A stretch of DNA of 64,000 nt. Source: Leptobrachium leishanense. Its lineage: Eukaryota > Chordata > Amphibia > Anura > Megophryidae. Within the stretch, counting starts at the first letter, position 1, and every line of letters begins with the position of its first letter. The DNA lies in NCBI GenBank assembly GCA_009667805.1, contig RXON01001603.1:54749-118748 (forward strand), read 5' to 3'. Both the position numbers and the translations under genes were made by a program. Shown here piece by piece: positions 13,103 through 25,400 of the stretch. The notes below the pieces were generated by a model. It had not been told where the DNA came from. It saw only the letters and a list, made by a program, of their open reading frames with translations, and made no database searches.

Positions 13103-13706
13103 CCGTATATACTCGCGTATAAGCTGAGTTTTTTTACTCAGATTTTGAGTCAAAAAAACACGATTCGGCTTATACGCGAGTCAAGGTCCTGAACAGCGTG
13201 AGTCTGTCCGTGTTGAAGGGGATGCGGCTGCGTACAGGCGCAGCCGGTCACGTGGTCCGGCTAATCAGGTGGTACTGAGTCTCTGTACCACCTGACTGGC
13301 CGGACCGCGTGACCTGCGCACGCACGCAGCCGCATCCCCTTCAACACGGACTGACTCACGCTGTTCAGGACCGGGCAGGCACTCCCGCTGCCCCGCATCT
13401 GGGCCCCCTCAACCCCTGCTGGATCCGGAGCTGGGGCAAGTATCCATGTGAGAGCTGGCTGCCGCTGGGGCAATATCCAGGTGAGAGCTGGGGCAATATC
13501 CAGGTGAGAGCTGGGGCAGTATCCATGAGCTGGGGCAGTATCCATGAGCTGGGGCAGTATCCATGAGCTGGGGCAATATCCATGTGTGAGCTGGGGCAAT
13601 ATCCCACTTAGGCTTCTACGCGAGTCAATAAGTTTTCACAGGTTTTTTGGGAAAAAGTAGGGGGGTCAGCTTATACACGGGTCGGCTTATACCCGAGTAT
13701 ATACGG
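13103..13706. mobile_element. TA-flanked MITE with CCGTATATACTCG termini
   Basis: The ends are inverted: CCGTATATACTCGCGTATAA on the left and CCCGAGTATATACGG on the right, flanked by TA on each side, as in Tc1/mariner insertions. Sequence just inside the termini is also inverted (CGGCTTATACGCGAGTC). The interior contains a perfect-looking hairpin (GGTGGTACTGAGTC... near 13270-13295) and a short minisatellite. The insertion site is the LINE-tail word GGACATACTTG. Confidence 0.88.
13430..13606. repeat. Short minisatellite, GAGCTGGGGCAATATCC unit
   Basis: About eight copies of an 18-27 bp unit built on GAGCTGGGGCARTATCCA. The same core word, on the opposite strand, forms the larger array at 36600-37360. 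Confidence 0.88.
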
Positions 13707-13962
13707 TACTTGAAAACGAGAGAAATCTCAATGTATCCTTCCTGGTAAAATCCTTTTCAAATAAATAATTTAGTGCGGCTAAACGCACGTTAATACTGCG
13801 TTAGTCTGACCTTAGCCTGAGATTAAGATCAGAGCACATTTTATGACCAATTCATGCAAAACTCCACGTAATCCCAAAGGGTTCACATACTTTTTCTTGC
13901 AACTGTATCTGTGTGGGCATGATCTGGTCTGTGTATATATGTCTCTGTGTGTATATATAATT

Positions 13963-14225
13963 ATGTGGAAAGGGTCTCCCCTTGCGCAACAATGTCCTAT
14001 AGTGGGATGCAAAGATTTATCGTGCTTTGTCCCAATGTGTTACTGAATATAGGCCAAGGATAGTGTAGATGTAATGTATAACTGCTCAGATATTACTCTG
14101 CACTGTTATACATTACATCTACACTATCCTTGGCCTATATTCAGTAACACATTGGGACAAAGCACGCTATATCGTTGCATCCCACTATAGGACATTGTTG
14201 CGCCACGGGAGACCAATTCCACATT
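13963..14225. repeat. Long hairpin (foldback element)
   Basis: The two arms (about 13963-14085 and 14103-14225) are nearly perfect inverted copies: ATGTGGAAAGGGTCTCCCC outward on the left, CCACAT at the right edge, and GATGTAATGTATAAC against GTTATACATTACATC near the tip. The loop is only about 20 bp. It is probably a foldback MITE. A direct repeat of CTGTATCTGT and GGCATGATCTGGTCTG stands outside it at 13903 and 14348. Confidence 0.85.
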
Positions 14226-15270
14226 GTTCTTAGTAGTGTTTCTGCTACTACTGTTATCTCTTTATCTCTCATATAGGCAGCACCCCTTTATATAGGATAT
14301 CCTCCCCAATTTTAGAGCTCTTACTGAAGGTTCCCCAAATACATATATAATTCTGTATCTGTTGGCATGATCTGGTCTGAATATATGTATCTGAGTGGAT
14401 ATGATATTAGGGAGTACCTGTACTTGGTATCAATACAGGGAGCGCTATTTGATTAGGGTTACTTCTTTTCTATTTGTTTTTTATACTATTCGGATTAAAT
14501 TGTCAGTGATTTGTATTTTATTCAGTTGAGACTTTCTAAATAGACGTAATGTATCAGTGCAGTTGGGCGGCTGATACAGGCAAGGTCTAAACACCACTTA
14601 TATGACATGCGCTTTGTGAAAATAAAGTTTTGGCATGTTGTTCATTGTAATTTAAAAGTTTTTTACAATAAACCTGTTTTTCTATGAAATGGGTTTTGCT
14701 TCATTTGATGCGTAACAAACCTTTCTCTAGTTTGATCTGCAGAGTATTGGATTCCTGTCCCGTGCGGAGAGAAGCAAACGTCATGCAGTGTAGACAGGCT
14801 GCGAGGCCGAGCGGAGTGAAGTCAAGCCTGCAACATGTTTGCTTCTCTTTGCGTCGCTACGCGCTCAGTGTATCTCCGGCTTAAAGTGTTATTTTTTTTA
14901 TCTTCATTCCTCTGTTTAATATGTTTCTGCTTTGGATTATACTTTGTTTATTAGCAGTTTTGGTTTTGTAATGATTTTCCTCACATTTTTATTTCTGATC
15001 ACAATAAGTTGGGTTGTTTAAACAAGTATCGATTGGAAACCAGCCCTGACCTGTCTCTAAAAACCAATACAGAGGTTTTAATAGGTACCTGGAATCCGTT
15101 TATAGGAAAATTCCCCAAAATAACTAATGGAAAATTTCTCTCCCAAATGGTCGGTGACAACACAGGGAAACTAATAACAAAGCGTGATGTAAAGTGCGTG
15201 AGCTGTGTATGTGAAACGGAATAAAATCCCTAACCAGGCTCTGTGAATAATACCTTTTATCTATTGTTTC
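14226..15270. other. No gene recognised upstream of the TRIM exon
   Basis: AT-rich sequence with no conserved motif. A GC-richer patch at about 14750-14880 could be promoter or 5' untranslated sequence for the TRIM locus, but I have no direct support. Confidence 0.35.
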
Positions 15271-15281
15271 AGCTTCCAGTG

Positions 15282-16887
15282 ATGGCGACTTCTGATCTGA
15301 AAGATGAGCTGACCTGCTCCATCTGCACAGACCTTTTATAAGGATCCTGTGACCCTGATATGCGGACACAGCTTCTGCCATGACTGAGTCACCACGGCAT
15401 GGGACGCCCAGGAGGTGAGAGGATATTCCTGTCCTGAATGCAGACACAGTATTCGGGGGAAAAAAAAAAAGAGACTGTGTAACCTCGTGGAGTGTTTCTG
15501 ACTGGCTCATTCGAAGCAGGCTGCCGTTGAAATCCTCTGTACTTACTGTGAGGATCCGGTACCGGCTGCTTAAACGTGCCTACATTGCGAAGTTTCTCTG
15601 TGTGACAAACATTTAAGGAAACACAATGGAACCGTGGAACATGTTTTATTGGATCCCACCACTTCACTGGGAAACAGGAAATGCTCCATCCACAGGCAAG
15701 TCCTGGAGTATTTCTGCTGTGAGGATGCGGCCTATATCTGCGTGTACTGCAGGTTGGATGGAGAGCATTTGGGACACCAGGTGGAGTCTCTGACGCCTCG
15801 GAGAAGAAGGAGAAACAGAGATATCCTGAAAAAACTGAGCACTGAGAAAGAGGAGATTGAGAAAAGAGTCCAGAGCCTGGAGGTGCTCAGCAGAGAAACA
15901 CAGGAAAAACTGGATACTTTACAAGAGGAAGCGACTGATGTGTTTGAGAACATCATCCTTTGAAAACTGGCAACCCTGGAGAATGACAATGAACGAGATC
16001 TACAGGCAGACACAGAAGATCCCACAAGAAATCCAAGTACTGGAAAGAAAGGAGGAGTTGTGCAGGAAAATGGTCCACATCGAGGAGCTGTGTGACATGA
16101 TGGACCCAGTAATTGTCTTGCAAGACCCGGACAGAGCAGACTACTGTGACGCTGAGGAAGGAGATAATGAGGAGGACACAGAGAGACGTGATATAAAGGT
16201 TGTGGAATCTCTACAGCTGAATAACATCATAGTGGCCTTAAACCGCTACATCACTAAACTTGCCGCCGCTGTACAGGGTTGTCTCCTCGCACCAGATGCT
16301 TCAGACTTGTTACTGGGCATAAACACGGCTTCTGAAATGATACTGGATGTAAACACGACGAGTAATTATGTTTATGTATCAAAGGATTTAAAAACTGTTT
16401 TCTCTTCAACAAAAATCAAGAGACGCCCAGAAACACCAGAGAGATTTTACTATCCTCAGGTTTTGAGTTCCAGCAGTTTCTCCTCCGGACGACATTACTG
16501 GGACATGGAGGTCGGTGAAATTGGGTGGTGGATAGTCGGGGTGGTCTATCCCAGCATAGAGAAGACAGGAGATCAGTCAGGAATTGGAAATAATAACAAA
16601 TCCTGGGGCCTGTCAAAATCTAAAAATGGTTATATTTTGAGACATGACAATACATTGCTCGAGTTCCCTCTACCTGTCAGAGATTGGGTATACTCCTGGA
16701 CTATGAGGCCGGACGTTTGTCCTTTTTATGAGCTGTGTGACTCAATCAAACCTTTACACACCTTCACTGCCGCCTTCACCGAGCCGCTCCATGCTGTGTT
16801 TGGTACCTTCATTGCTTTAGAAGAGCCAGGAAAACAAACTCTTGATTGTCAACTAGCCTGGGTGAGGATGAGGTGCCAGCAGTATTG
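15282..16887 (+). pseudogene. TRIM-family E3 ligase-like gene, inactivated
   Basis: TRIM proteins are ubiquitin ligases with RING, B-box, coiled-coil and often PRY-SPRY parts. All are recognisable in order in one exon. The RING begins just after the ATG (LTCSICTD, then CGHSFC and CPECRHS). B-box segments follow (CSIHRQVLEYFCCEDAAYIC at about 15690), then a Glu/Lys-rich coiled coil (15790-15960) and a PRY-SPRY domain (about 16340-16880; FSSGRHYWDMEV, SWGLSKSKNGY). A splice acceptor-like TTTTATCTATTGTTTCAG precedes the ATG. Damage: a frameshift near 15335, a TGA where a RING cysteine is expected (about 15382), a stop in the B-box region near 15570, and a frameshift near 15955. Family members in frogs often have a single coding exon. 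Confidence 0.88.
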
Positions 16888-17647
16888 ATCTGGGTCATTG
16901 GCCTCCGGTCACTATGCCATATGGTTGTTTAGTCATGTCCATCTCTTTAGACATTTTAAGATAAGTTGTGGTCGGCTGAAGCTGGAATGTCCGGTTAGAC
17001 TCTTACTAAATCTGCATTATGGGAAAGGGCTACTCAGAGGCCTTGAGGGTTTGGGCCCTGGGAGGACTGTGGATTCTTGATGCTCTTTGCTGTATTGTTT
17101 TAATCATTTTATGCACTTATAGCAGCCTCTGTATTCATTTTATAATGTTTATTTTAAAGGACATATATCAAATTAAAGAGTTACACACACTTTGCTTAGG
17201 GTGACTTTAGTCAGCATTCATATCATGGCGTCACATGGCTGGGTCGGCATCCAGTCACACATGCACGTTGTGGCTGTGCTCTGTCTCAGTGTCCTAACGC
17301 AAGAGAAAATCAGGCAGTCGTGGATTGTGTTGACCTCCGCACTGTGGGACAAGGGGGAATACAGATTCTTTAAGCGATTTTTGCAAATTCACTTCATATC
17401 AGAGCTGTTTTGTTTTTATAACACTGATTTCAGATTAGTATATTAGTGACAAGCTTGACAAAGAGTTGAAATGTTAGCTTTATTCCACCCAAGTGGTCCA
17501 GACATCTTAATCCTGGAGTTGATTGGTCACCACTTATATATTCCTCAGGGGCCCGGACCACAGTCCCAAATACTGCAACATGTAGTATCCTGATCTGTTT
17601 TTCATACTGGTAGAGACTCAGGCAGGCACTGATAAGGACACTGCCAG
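16888..17647. other. No gene recognised downstream of the TRIM pseudogene
   Basis: Probably former 3' untranslated and intergenic sequence. I find no motif-bearing open frame or clear transposon end before 17648. Confidence 0.35.
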
Positions 17648-18233
17648 CAGGGCCGGCCTTAGGCCTTTGGGCGCCCTGTGCAAGAAATCTTCACAGCGCC
17701 CCACGGTAGCCCCACCCCTTTATCCAATAACTCCCATTCTTAACCCCTAAAAATCCAGATTAGCAAGTATGATGAAATTAAACTTTTTGAGCTAGATTAC
17801 ATACTGAATGCTAACTGTAGCGTTCGCATATGTAAGCATTAACGCTGGGGAAAGGGAGTTTAATGCGTGCCCCCCCATATTACATTCCTAAAGATGAACA
17901 CCTTAAAATGTGGTAGCGCTTTGATTGTGCTAGCTTGCAGGGGCTTACTGTACTTTATGCTCCCCAATCAGTAATTAGCATTAGGTTAAGGCAGGGGTCA
18001 GCAAACCTGGCTCCTTGATGTTTTGGGAACTTCATCTCCCAAGATGCTCAGTCACTCATTAGGCTGACTGAGCCACGTGGGAAATGTAGCTCACAAAACA
18101 TCCGGGAGCCAAATTTGCTGACCCCCTGGGTTAAGGTATTACAAAGTCCTAGCACTAATTACCACACTGATGTGTTAAAGAAAATGTTAGGTACTCCTAA
18201 AAGCTGGTGTTAACTGACTCAGTTTTTGCAGAA
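17648..18233. mobile_element. hAT-like end fragment (CAGGGCCGGCCTTAGG)
   Basis: CAGGGCCGGCCTTAGGCCTT at 17648 resembles a hAT terminal sequence, and GGGCGCCCTGTGC follows as expected for that style of end. No matching opposite end is seen, so the extent is a guess. A small MITE (17992-18128) interrupts the segment. Confidence 0.35.
17992..18128. mobile_element. hAT-type MITE, 137 bp, perfect 8-bp duplication
   Basis: The ends are inverted (CAGGGGTCAGCAAACCTGGC and CAAATTTGCTGACCCCCTG), and most of the element folds on itself (GGGAACTTCATCTCCCAAGA against TGGGAAATGTAGCTCAC). GGTTAAGG stands on both sides (17984-17991 and 18129-18136), an exact 8-bp target duplication typical of hAT insertion. 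A second copy is at 34132-34267. Confidence 0.9.
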
Positions 18234-18325
18234 TAAGGCCAGGAACAGACGAACGCAGTGCGAACGCGCGTGCAGCTGCACTTTATCATGGCCGTAGTAG
18301 CAGCAGCAAATGACGGGCAATATAC

Positions 18326-19249
18326 TGTCACGGCTGGTCAGGGGCTGGGGCGCCTGGCAGCAGATTCCTCGCTGCTCGCTGGCCAGGCGCCGAATGATGT
18401 ACGCTACCGGGTGCGCTCACGTGGGACGCCGAGGGGCGGGGCCTGGCGTTATGACGCGGACCCGCCGGGTTTAAAGCCCAGTCTCACTACCATGCCGGTG
18501 CCCTGACGTGGTATTCACTTCCCGCAGAGCTCTTGTGTATTTTGGCGATTTCTGTATCTCACCTTGCTTCTGACAAACGAACCCTCCTGTGTATGACCCT
18601 TGGCATTGGCAAACGAACCCTCCTGTGTATGACCCTTGGCATTGGCAAACGAACCCTCCTGTGTATGACCCTTGGCATTGGCAAACGAACCCTCCTGTGT
18701 ATGACCCTTGGCATTGGCAAACAAACCCTCCTGTGTATGACCCTTGGCATTGGCAAACGAACCCTCCTGTGTATGACCCCTGGCATTGGCAAACAAACCA
18801 TTCTGTGTATAACCCCTGGTATTGGCATTTACTCTGCTCTTGGTTCTGCCCTTAACGTTGGTACCGAGGTCAGTCTATGTGGCACCCTAAGCACACATCA
18901 GATTTCCTCTGCTATAACTAAGGTCCTAGGGAGAACGTATACTCTGGTCTGTACCCCTGTCTGGTGTTTCCCTTGTTTATCTATTACCTGGTTAATTGTC
19001 TATCTAGTTTTGCCGACCATTCAAGGATCGGAAGGGTAGAGAGCGATCCACATAAAGGGATCACTATCTTGGTAGTCAGAAGGATTCGTGACAATACCCT
19101 ATTCTGTACCTCTGTCTGGTGTTACCTCTTGTCTATCTATTGTCTGGTTAATTGTCTTTCTAGTTGTGCCGACCATTCAAGGATCGGAAGGGTAGAGAGC
19201 GGTCTGCGTAAAGGGACCACTATTTTGGTAATCAGAGGGATCCGTGACA
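18326..19249. mobile_element. Solo LTR, 924 bp, with TATAC duplication
   Basis: It begins TGTCACGG and ends CCGTGACA and is flanked by TATAC at 18321-18325 and 19250-19254. TG...CA ends with a 5-bp duplication are diagnostic for LTR retrotransposon integration. No gag or pol sequence is present, so this is a solo LTR left by recombination. The interior holds a 36-bp tandem repeat and, near the right end, a direct duplication of about 155 bp (GCCGACCATTCAAGGATCGG at 19010 and 19167). Orientation is not determined. Confidence 0.85.
18575..18830. repeat. 36-bp tandem repeat inside the solo LTR
   Basis: About seven copies of a 36-bp unit containing TTGGCAAACGAACCCTCCTG and TGTATGACCC. 36 is a multiple of three, so the repeat is open in several frames on both strands. 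These frames are not genes. Confidence 0.93.
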
Positions 19250-19350
19250 TATACGAAGTACGGCTGCACGAAAGTGCTGCCTCGCAACGCAAGCGGCAAA
19301 CAAATGCATTTTTTCGAGAGCGTGATACTGCTAGTACTGACATACTGTCA

Positions 19351-19844
19351 GACCTTTTCAGATATGAAATTTCTATATTTCGCAGGACTATTTAAATTTG
19401 GGGCCAGGGATTGCTTCACACAGACAACTCGTCTGCGTGGTTAATATATTAACAAGAAATGCGTTCTAAAGACAATGGATCGTTATTGTTTGCATACAAG
19501 GGAAGACATTTCCATTGATCAAAGCAGGTCTAATGGACTCTGGTTGTAAAAAATAAAAAGCAGATGTTAGATCAAATTGTTTAAAAGTAAGGGAACACAA
19601 TGACAACTGATCTTACCCTAGGATAGGATCTCAGTATTGTGTTTATTTTGTCAGATCGAAACTCTGAAAGCCACGTAAACATGAACAATGGGTTGCCCAT
19701 AAAAAAGAAAAATACCCCAGAGAAGGTTAAATGGCTTGGATAAACCAGCTTGTAATGCTATGCTATTCAGCGATATGATCTAACACTATATGGTATTTGA
19801 ATATTTAATTTATGTGGTCAGAATAGATAACCTTGGCGTCTTAT
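19351..19844. other. No gene recognised; target region of the L1 insertion
   Basis: AT-rich, without coding or transposon signals that I can name. It ends in the AAAAAAACAGAGGCCC word that is duplicated at the far side of the L1 element. Confidence 0.35.
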
Positions 19845-19957
19845 AAAAAAACAGAGGCCCGAGGGGCGTGGCCTGGACGGCAACTAAGATGGACGCCTGA
19901 GTGATTAGCTCCGTACCTCCACCGCGCTAATCATCCGAAATCACACGCTTCCCCGCT

Positions 19958-20900
19958 ATGGGTCGCAAAAAAAGAACCCTGAGGACCCTGGGATGTCGGG
20001 GACCCCGAGGAAAACGACGGTGGGGCCGCTGGACAATTACCTACAGCCCCCTGTATCACCGCCGCAGCAGGAGCGGCCTACGGCCGGGACGGAGCGGTTG
20101 GCGCCGGGAGCTGATTCATCAGCAGCGGACCGCGTGGCAGAACTAATAGCAGGGCTCCCTACCCGCGATTACGTACAAACGTTATTAGATGCGGTGCGGG
20201 TGTCCCTGAATCAGGACCTGGCAAAGGTTCGCGAAGAAGATGGGCGCGCTGGAGACCCGAGTGCAGGCTCTGGAGAAGGCCGCATCCCAGATAACTACGA
20301 TGGATGGACAGAGAATCCCTGCGGACCCACTCCAGTCCTCACCAATGGTTACTGAGGTATGGCGCAGGCTGGACGACCTCGAGAACCGCTCCCGACGCAA
20401 TAACATCCGCGTGCGGGGGGCTAGGGAATCGATCACCGACTTGGATGCCTATCTCGCCCATATATTCAATACCATCCTGGCAGACCGCGTGGCATATCCA
20501 TCAAGTTTCGACAGGGCGCACCGGGCCTTGAGGCCTAGGCCCACGGACCAAGCACCACCGCGCGACATAATATGCCGCGTGGCTGATTAATGACCGCGGC
20601 ACGACGCCGTCGCATTTGGGAACTAGAAGGTGACCGCTTGGAAATATTTCCGGACTTGGCTCAGTCCACCTTACAAGCACGCAGGGCTCTGCGTCCCCTC
20701 ACAGCACTTCTGACCTCTCGTGCAGTGGCGTATAGATGGTCATTCCCATTTGCTTTGGTGGCATCTAACAACGGAGTGTCTGCCACAGTCCGCTCTGTGG
20801 CGGATGTCCCGAATTTCTTAACTTCCTGGGACTACCAGATACACAGATCGCGGACTGGATCACGTTATGTGAGGAACCGCGGATGGAATCACGCACCACG
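19958..20900 (+). pseudogene. L1-type ORF1 protein, frameshifted
   Basis: L1 ORF1 proteins bind the element RNA as coiled-coil trimers with an RRM-like core. The pieces here are in three frames. The first is a basic/Pro-rich start, then DYVQTLLDAVRVSLNQDLAK. The second, from about 20240, is a coiled coil (ETRVQALEKAASQI) leading to the hallmark RRLDDLENRSRRNNIRVRG and FDRAHRAL. The third, from about 20590, is the C-terminal domain (FPDLAQSTLQARRALRPLT, then YRWSFPFAL). Frameshifts lie near 20238 and 20580. Confidence 0.85.
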
Positions 20901-22489
20901 ATCGACCGTCCGAGACGGCAGAGGTGGAGATCCGGGAATCGACGCCGGGCGCCTTCGCCCGCCTCGCAGACAGCCGGAACACCTGTGGGGGAGGCCGAGA
21001 CGGAACCTGGACACACTATCTGATTGACTTCATTCATTTTTATTCTTTCCATCAAGCGGAATGGGGATTGTCGCGGATATGTGAGGTAGCCGTTGCAGCG
21101 CTTTGCATGTCCTGCTGGGGTGCATTACACACGGATCGGGCACTACAGCGGTAACAGTGGAAGGGACTAGGTGTGGCGGGGGGAGGGGGGTGGGAAGGGA
21201 GGTGGGTTCACTGCCGAATGCATAGAACATTCCTTCCGCACTGTACTTTTTGGGGAGGTGATGATAGACACACTTTGCACGTGCATGGACTGCTTGATCC
21301 AAGGGATGTGACTGACCCTCCATAATGGTGATGCCTGCTCCTTCTAACAGGGAGGGGAAACTACCACTCGTATCGCAGACTCATGTGCGGCGTACTATGA
21401 GGAGTGGGTGGGGGATGGAGGGGGTTGGAGGGGGGGGATTAATGTGACTGTTTCCGCCTGATCGGTTGATCATCTTGAAGAGGGTATGATCGGGGAGGGT
21501 GGAAAGGGGGACAAGGGGAATTGTTATTACTAGAACAGTTTGACATGTGGTGTATAGTCGGAGGGAGGTGGGCGGTGCGGAGGGAAAGGGGTAACGCTGA
21601 ACACTCCTATTGGGAGGTTAATTGCTCCTTTGGGGGGGCGGGAGGGGATGGGGAGTTTACTTCTTCTGTTGCAGCCAGACTTGTTGTTTATCACGGGGCG
21701 GGGGGAGGGATAGTGGGGATTGGGGACACTTCGGCCTCTCTCGCTGTGGAGTCTGATCCGTGCCGTAGAGACCAGGGGGACCGAAGGGTTGGGGCCTCGA
21801 GTTCTGCATTTATTGTTGGGGCTGCCTTACGTTCTATCTCGGGGACGCGACGAGTACGGGGTGTATTTTTTCGCTTAATGCTGTTAAGAACCCCGGTTTT
21901 CTCCCTCCACCTTTATTGTTTTTAGTGTTATTTCTGTTCGACATGATCTGGGAGCCGCCATTATTTGGACATTGTTGGGGTCCTCTTAAGTGCGCCTTAC
22001 ATACTCATAGCGACCCACGCGGCGGGAGTCCGTATCGCCAGTATACTTAGCCGCGCGGTGGGGTACCACCGCTGACTCTTACTCTCCCTTTAACTCCTTT
22101 CTTTTCACCTATTCCGTATATATTATTCTTCTTCTCTTGTTCAATATTGCCATTGCCGTCCAAAGCTATCTGAAGGTATTCCTTGGTAGCACCACCCCCC
22201 ATAGGTTGACGTCTATACACCTGGGGTTGTGTGTCGGGTTTGGCCTGACACTGACCCTAGGCGACGTCGAGTGCCTACAACTTTCTTATTTGTCTTCTGA
22301 CTCTTTCTCTGCTATCCCTAGTTCTTTCTGTCCCTTTTACCTATTTTCTCTGCTGTCTTTGGCCTTCCCCCCCCCCCTCCTTTTTTTTTTTTTTCTCTCT
22401 CTCCTCGCCCCCCCACCCTTCTTCCCTCTCCCCCCCCCTCACCCCTCGTCCCACTCCTTCCCACGCTCAAGGAGGGTGAGGACGCCCCT

Positions 22490-25400
22490 GTGCGCGATAG
22501 GGACGATCGGGCTTGTCTGGCGAGATGTCCGAGCCGCTGGCACCGGGGGGGGGCCTCCGCCTGTTTCCGACCTCGGGACCTTACTTTGATCACATATAAT
22601 GTGAAAGGTCTTAACTCACCGGAAAAGAGATCCCGGTTATTACGGGACCTATTTTTGATGCGCTCCTCTATTGTTATGCTACAGGAGACACACTTCCGTG
22701 AAGGATCGGCGCCGTCACTACGAGACCGTAGATTCCCTGTGGGATACTTTAGTAATTATGTAGGGGGCAAGTCTAGGGGAGTTGCAATCCTGTTTGCCCA
22801 TGACGTTCCATTTGTCTTTTCTGACAGTTGTATGGATGAGCAGGGCAGGTACCTCTTCGTGAAGGGGTCGATCGCTGAGGTCGTCTACACATTCGCTACG
22901 ATCTATATAGCAAATACCGCGCAATCGGTATGCTTTACACGCATCATGTCAAAACTAAGACGCTTCCAGGAGGGCGTCCTTATTATGGCAGGGGACATGA
23001 ATGTTGCCCTACACCCCTCCGTGGATACCTCTGGTGGCACATCAGCTTTACCACCTCACTCACTGCGTGCCCTGAGACGCTCCCTACACGATATGCGCCT
23101 GGTGGACACGTGGAGGGCCTTTCACCCCGGGGGAACGCGATTATACCTTCTACTCGCACCCACACCAGGTCTCCTCTCGTCTGGATTATATCTTTTTTGA
23201 ACAGTTTAACTTGAATCTTGTAGCAGAGGTGACTATACATCCCACCACTTGGTCGGACCACGCCCCTGTCTCTGTGTCCATGCGATCGCCGCTATTCCGC
23301 CCTCGAGAGAGAACTTGGCGACTTAACGTCTCATTGTTAGCAGATACGGAGATAGTGAACGGTGCACTTGACACGCTGACCAACTATTTTGCCGAAAACA
23401 CGCCCTCGGACGTGACGCAACCGGTAATATGGGAAGCCCACAAGGCGGTAATTCGCGGTTATCTCGTAAGTAGGGGCACGGTGCTAAAGAAGGCCAGGGA
23501 GGGACAAAGATTGGATCTCCTGGCCGAAATTCGCACACTGGAACTGCGAAGGGGTGGGGACTCCGATGCGGAGACGCAAAACCAACTCCTGAAGGCTCGT
23601 CGTGAGCTGAATGATTTGATCTCCGCAGATCTTAAACAAGCGGCGGCCCGCACTAAATGTTTTTTCGCTTTAAATGAAAATCGACCAGGCAAACTACTAG
23701 CCCGAATGCTACATAAACAACGACAGATGGCGTATGTCCCGAAAATACGCACATCAGCAGGGGATATTACACTTCGGCCGGAGGTCATATCGGCTACTTT
23801 TAGAGATTATTATACTTCTCTTTATAATATCTCTGGCACGACCTCCACCACCGGGGGCTATAAGGGACTATCTCGCCACTAATCTTCGCGTGCGCCTTCA
23901 GGACGCAGAGGCAGGACGTCTGGACGAGCCAATCACTGCAGAAGAAATTGCAGCAGCACTTAAATCTACTAAAAATGGGAAAAGCCCGGGTCCGGATGGA
24001 CTCCCGGTGGAGTACTATAAGAAGCTTCGTGACGCCCTCGTCCCACACATGGTGGCGACCTTTAACGCTATTACGGCTGAGACACCTCTGCACCCTCATA
24101 CATTATGCGCGACAATCACGGTCCTCCCCAAACCAGGAAAGGATCCCTCGGAATGCACCAGCTACAGACCTATCTCACTGCTTAATAATGACATAAAAAT
24201 ATTGGCTCGCATCCTGGCCGACAGACTCAAACCATACCTACCTAGCCTGGTGCACATAGATCAGGTCGGGTTCGTTCCGGGCAGGGAAGCAAGAGATGCC
24301 ACACAGAGGGCGATTGATGCTATGTCGGCAGCTAGGTGCTCGGGTCAGCGCCTTCTCCTCCTCTCCACGGACGCGGAGAAGGCGTTTGACCGAGTCCTTT
24401 GGCCCTTTCTTTTCCAGACGTTGAGCACTTTGGGTATGGGACCGGGTTTCTTGACATGGGTACGGGCGCTGTATACATCCCCCACTGCCAGAATTAAAGT
24501 TAATGGGGCACTTTCGAACAGCTTCTCCATCACAAACGGAACGAGACAGGGCTGTCCCCTCTCCCCGTTACTATTTGCGTTGTCGCTAGAACCCTTCCTC
24601 GAAGCTATACGGCGCAACCCCGCAATCCCAGGACTAAAGGGAGTAAATAGTTGTCACAAAATAGCTGCATACGCAGATGACCTACTGTTCTTTCTGACGG
24701 ATGCGAAGCGGTCTTTACAGGCGGTGGCGAGGGAATTCGAGGTCTACGGCGCATTGGCGGGCCTCAAAATCAATATGTCCAAGTCGGAGATCTTGAATGT
24801 ATCCGTTCCGGTGGCGGAGGCCGCAGGGATACGGGACTCTTTTCCCTTCCATTGGTGCGATACTAAAATGAGATACCTTGGAGTTTGGCTCACACCGACT
24901 CTGCAGAACCTTTTTGCACTTAACTTTCTTCCCCTGCTAGAGACGATTCACGACGATCTCATACTCTGGAATGCTAAATATCTTTCTTGGATGGGAAGGG
25001 TAGCAGTGTTCAAAATGAATGTTTTACCGCGCATACTATACCTTCTACAAACGGTACCAGTGGCACTACCAGGACATTTCTTTAAATCATTTCGATCCGA
25101 AATGATCAAATTTATATGGGCAGGACGGAAACCGCGACTGCGCATATCGGTTTTATGCAAACCAAAAGACGCAGGTGGTCTGGCGCTACCGGACCTACTT
25201 ACATACTATCGGGCAGCACAACTTAATCGGTTGGTGGACTGGACGTCAGCAAACAGTGGGAGCGGTTGGAAAGATCTGGAGGGAGTGGACCTGACAGTAC
25301 CGCTGTGGACTCTACCGTGGCTTCCGCGTAGCGTAGTACCGAATGCGGCACGCACCCACCCACTCATTGGGGCCACACTGCTCTTGTGGGATCGATTGAA

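Larger units (their letters stand above)
13035..13770 (+). mobile_element. LINE/SINE 3'-tail fragment interrupted by a MITE
   Basis: The blocks TTGCATTTTATTACTTTG, then ATACAATGTTCTCGAACCCA and (after the interruption) CTTGAAAACGAGAGAAATCT and GGTAAAATCC, are the same tail that ends the LINE at 57925 and the two SINEs near 61 kb. The tail is broken between GGACATA and CTTGAAAA by the TA-flanked element at 13103-13706. Confidence 0.8.
12158..13817. mobile_element. Harbinger-like element (GGCTAGGGTCAGA termini)
   Basis: The left end reads GGCTAGGGTCAGAATAACGC and the right end is the complement of GGCTAAGGTCAGACTAACGC. Complete or partial relatives lie at 18237, 32277 and 63195, the last with a clear TTA duplication. 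It interrupts the 5' non-coding part of the Tc1 element, whose sequence resumes at 13818. Inside is a direct duplication of about 50 bp (CACACACTCACATCACCCTC at 12534 and 12846) and a LINE-tail fragment. The flanking triplets here (TTT and TGA) do not match, so the target duplication is not confirmed. Confidence 0.72.
18237..19350. mobile_element. Harbinger-like element, partial, split by a solo LTR
   Basis: The left end reads GGCCAGGAACAGACGAACGC, like the ends at 63195 and 12158, preceded by TAA. The right piece (19255-19350) contains GCGGCAAACAAATGCATTTT and CTAGTACTGACATACTG, matching the complement of 63420-63500. The right terminus itself is missing. The interruption at 18326-19249 is a solo LTR. 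Confidence 0.7.

Noticed and set aside
18515..19039. Short repetitive open frames (TLGIGKRTLLCM-like)
   Set aside because: Shadow of the 36-bp tandem repeat within a solo LTR.
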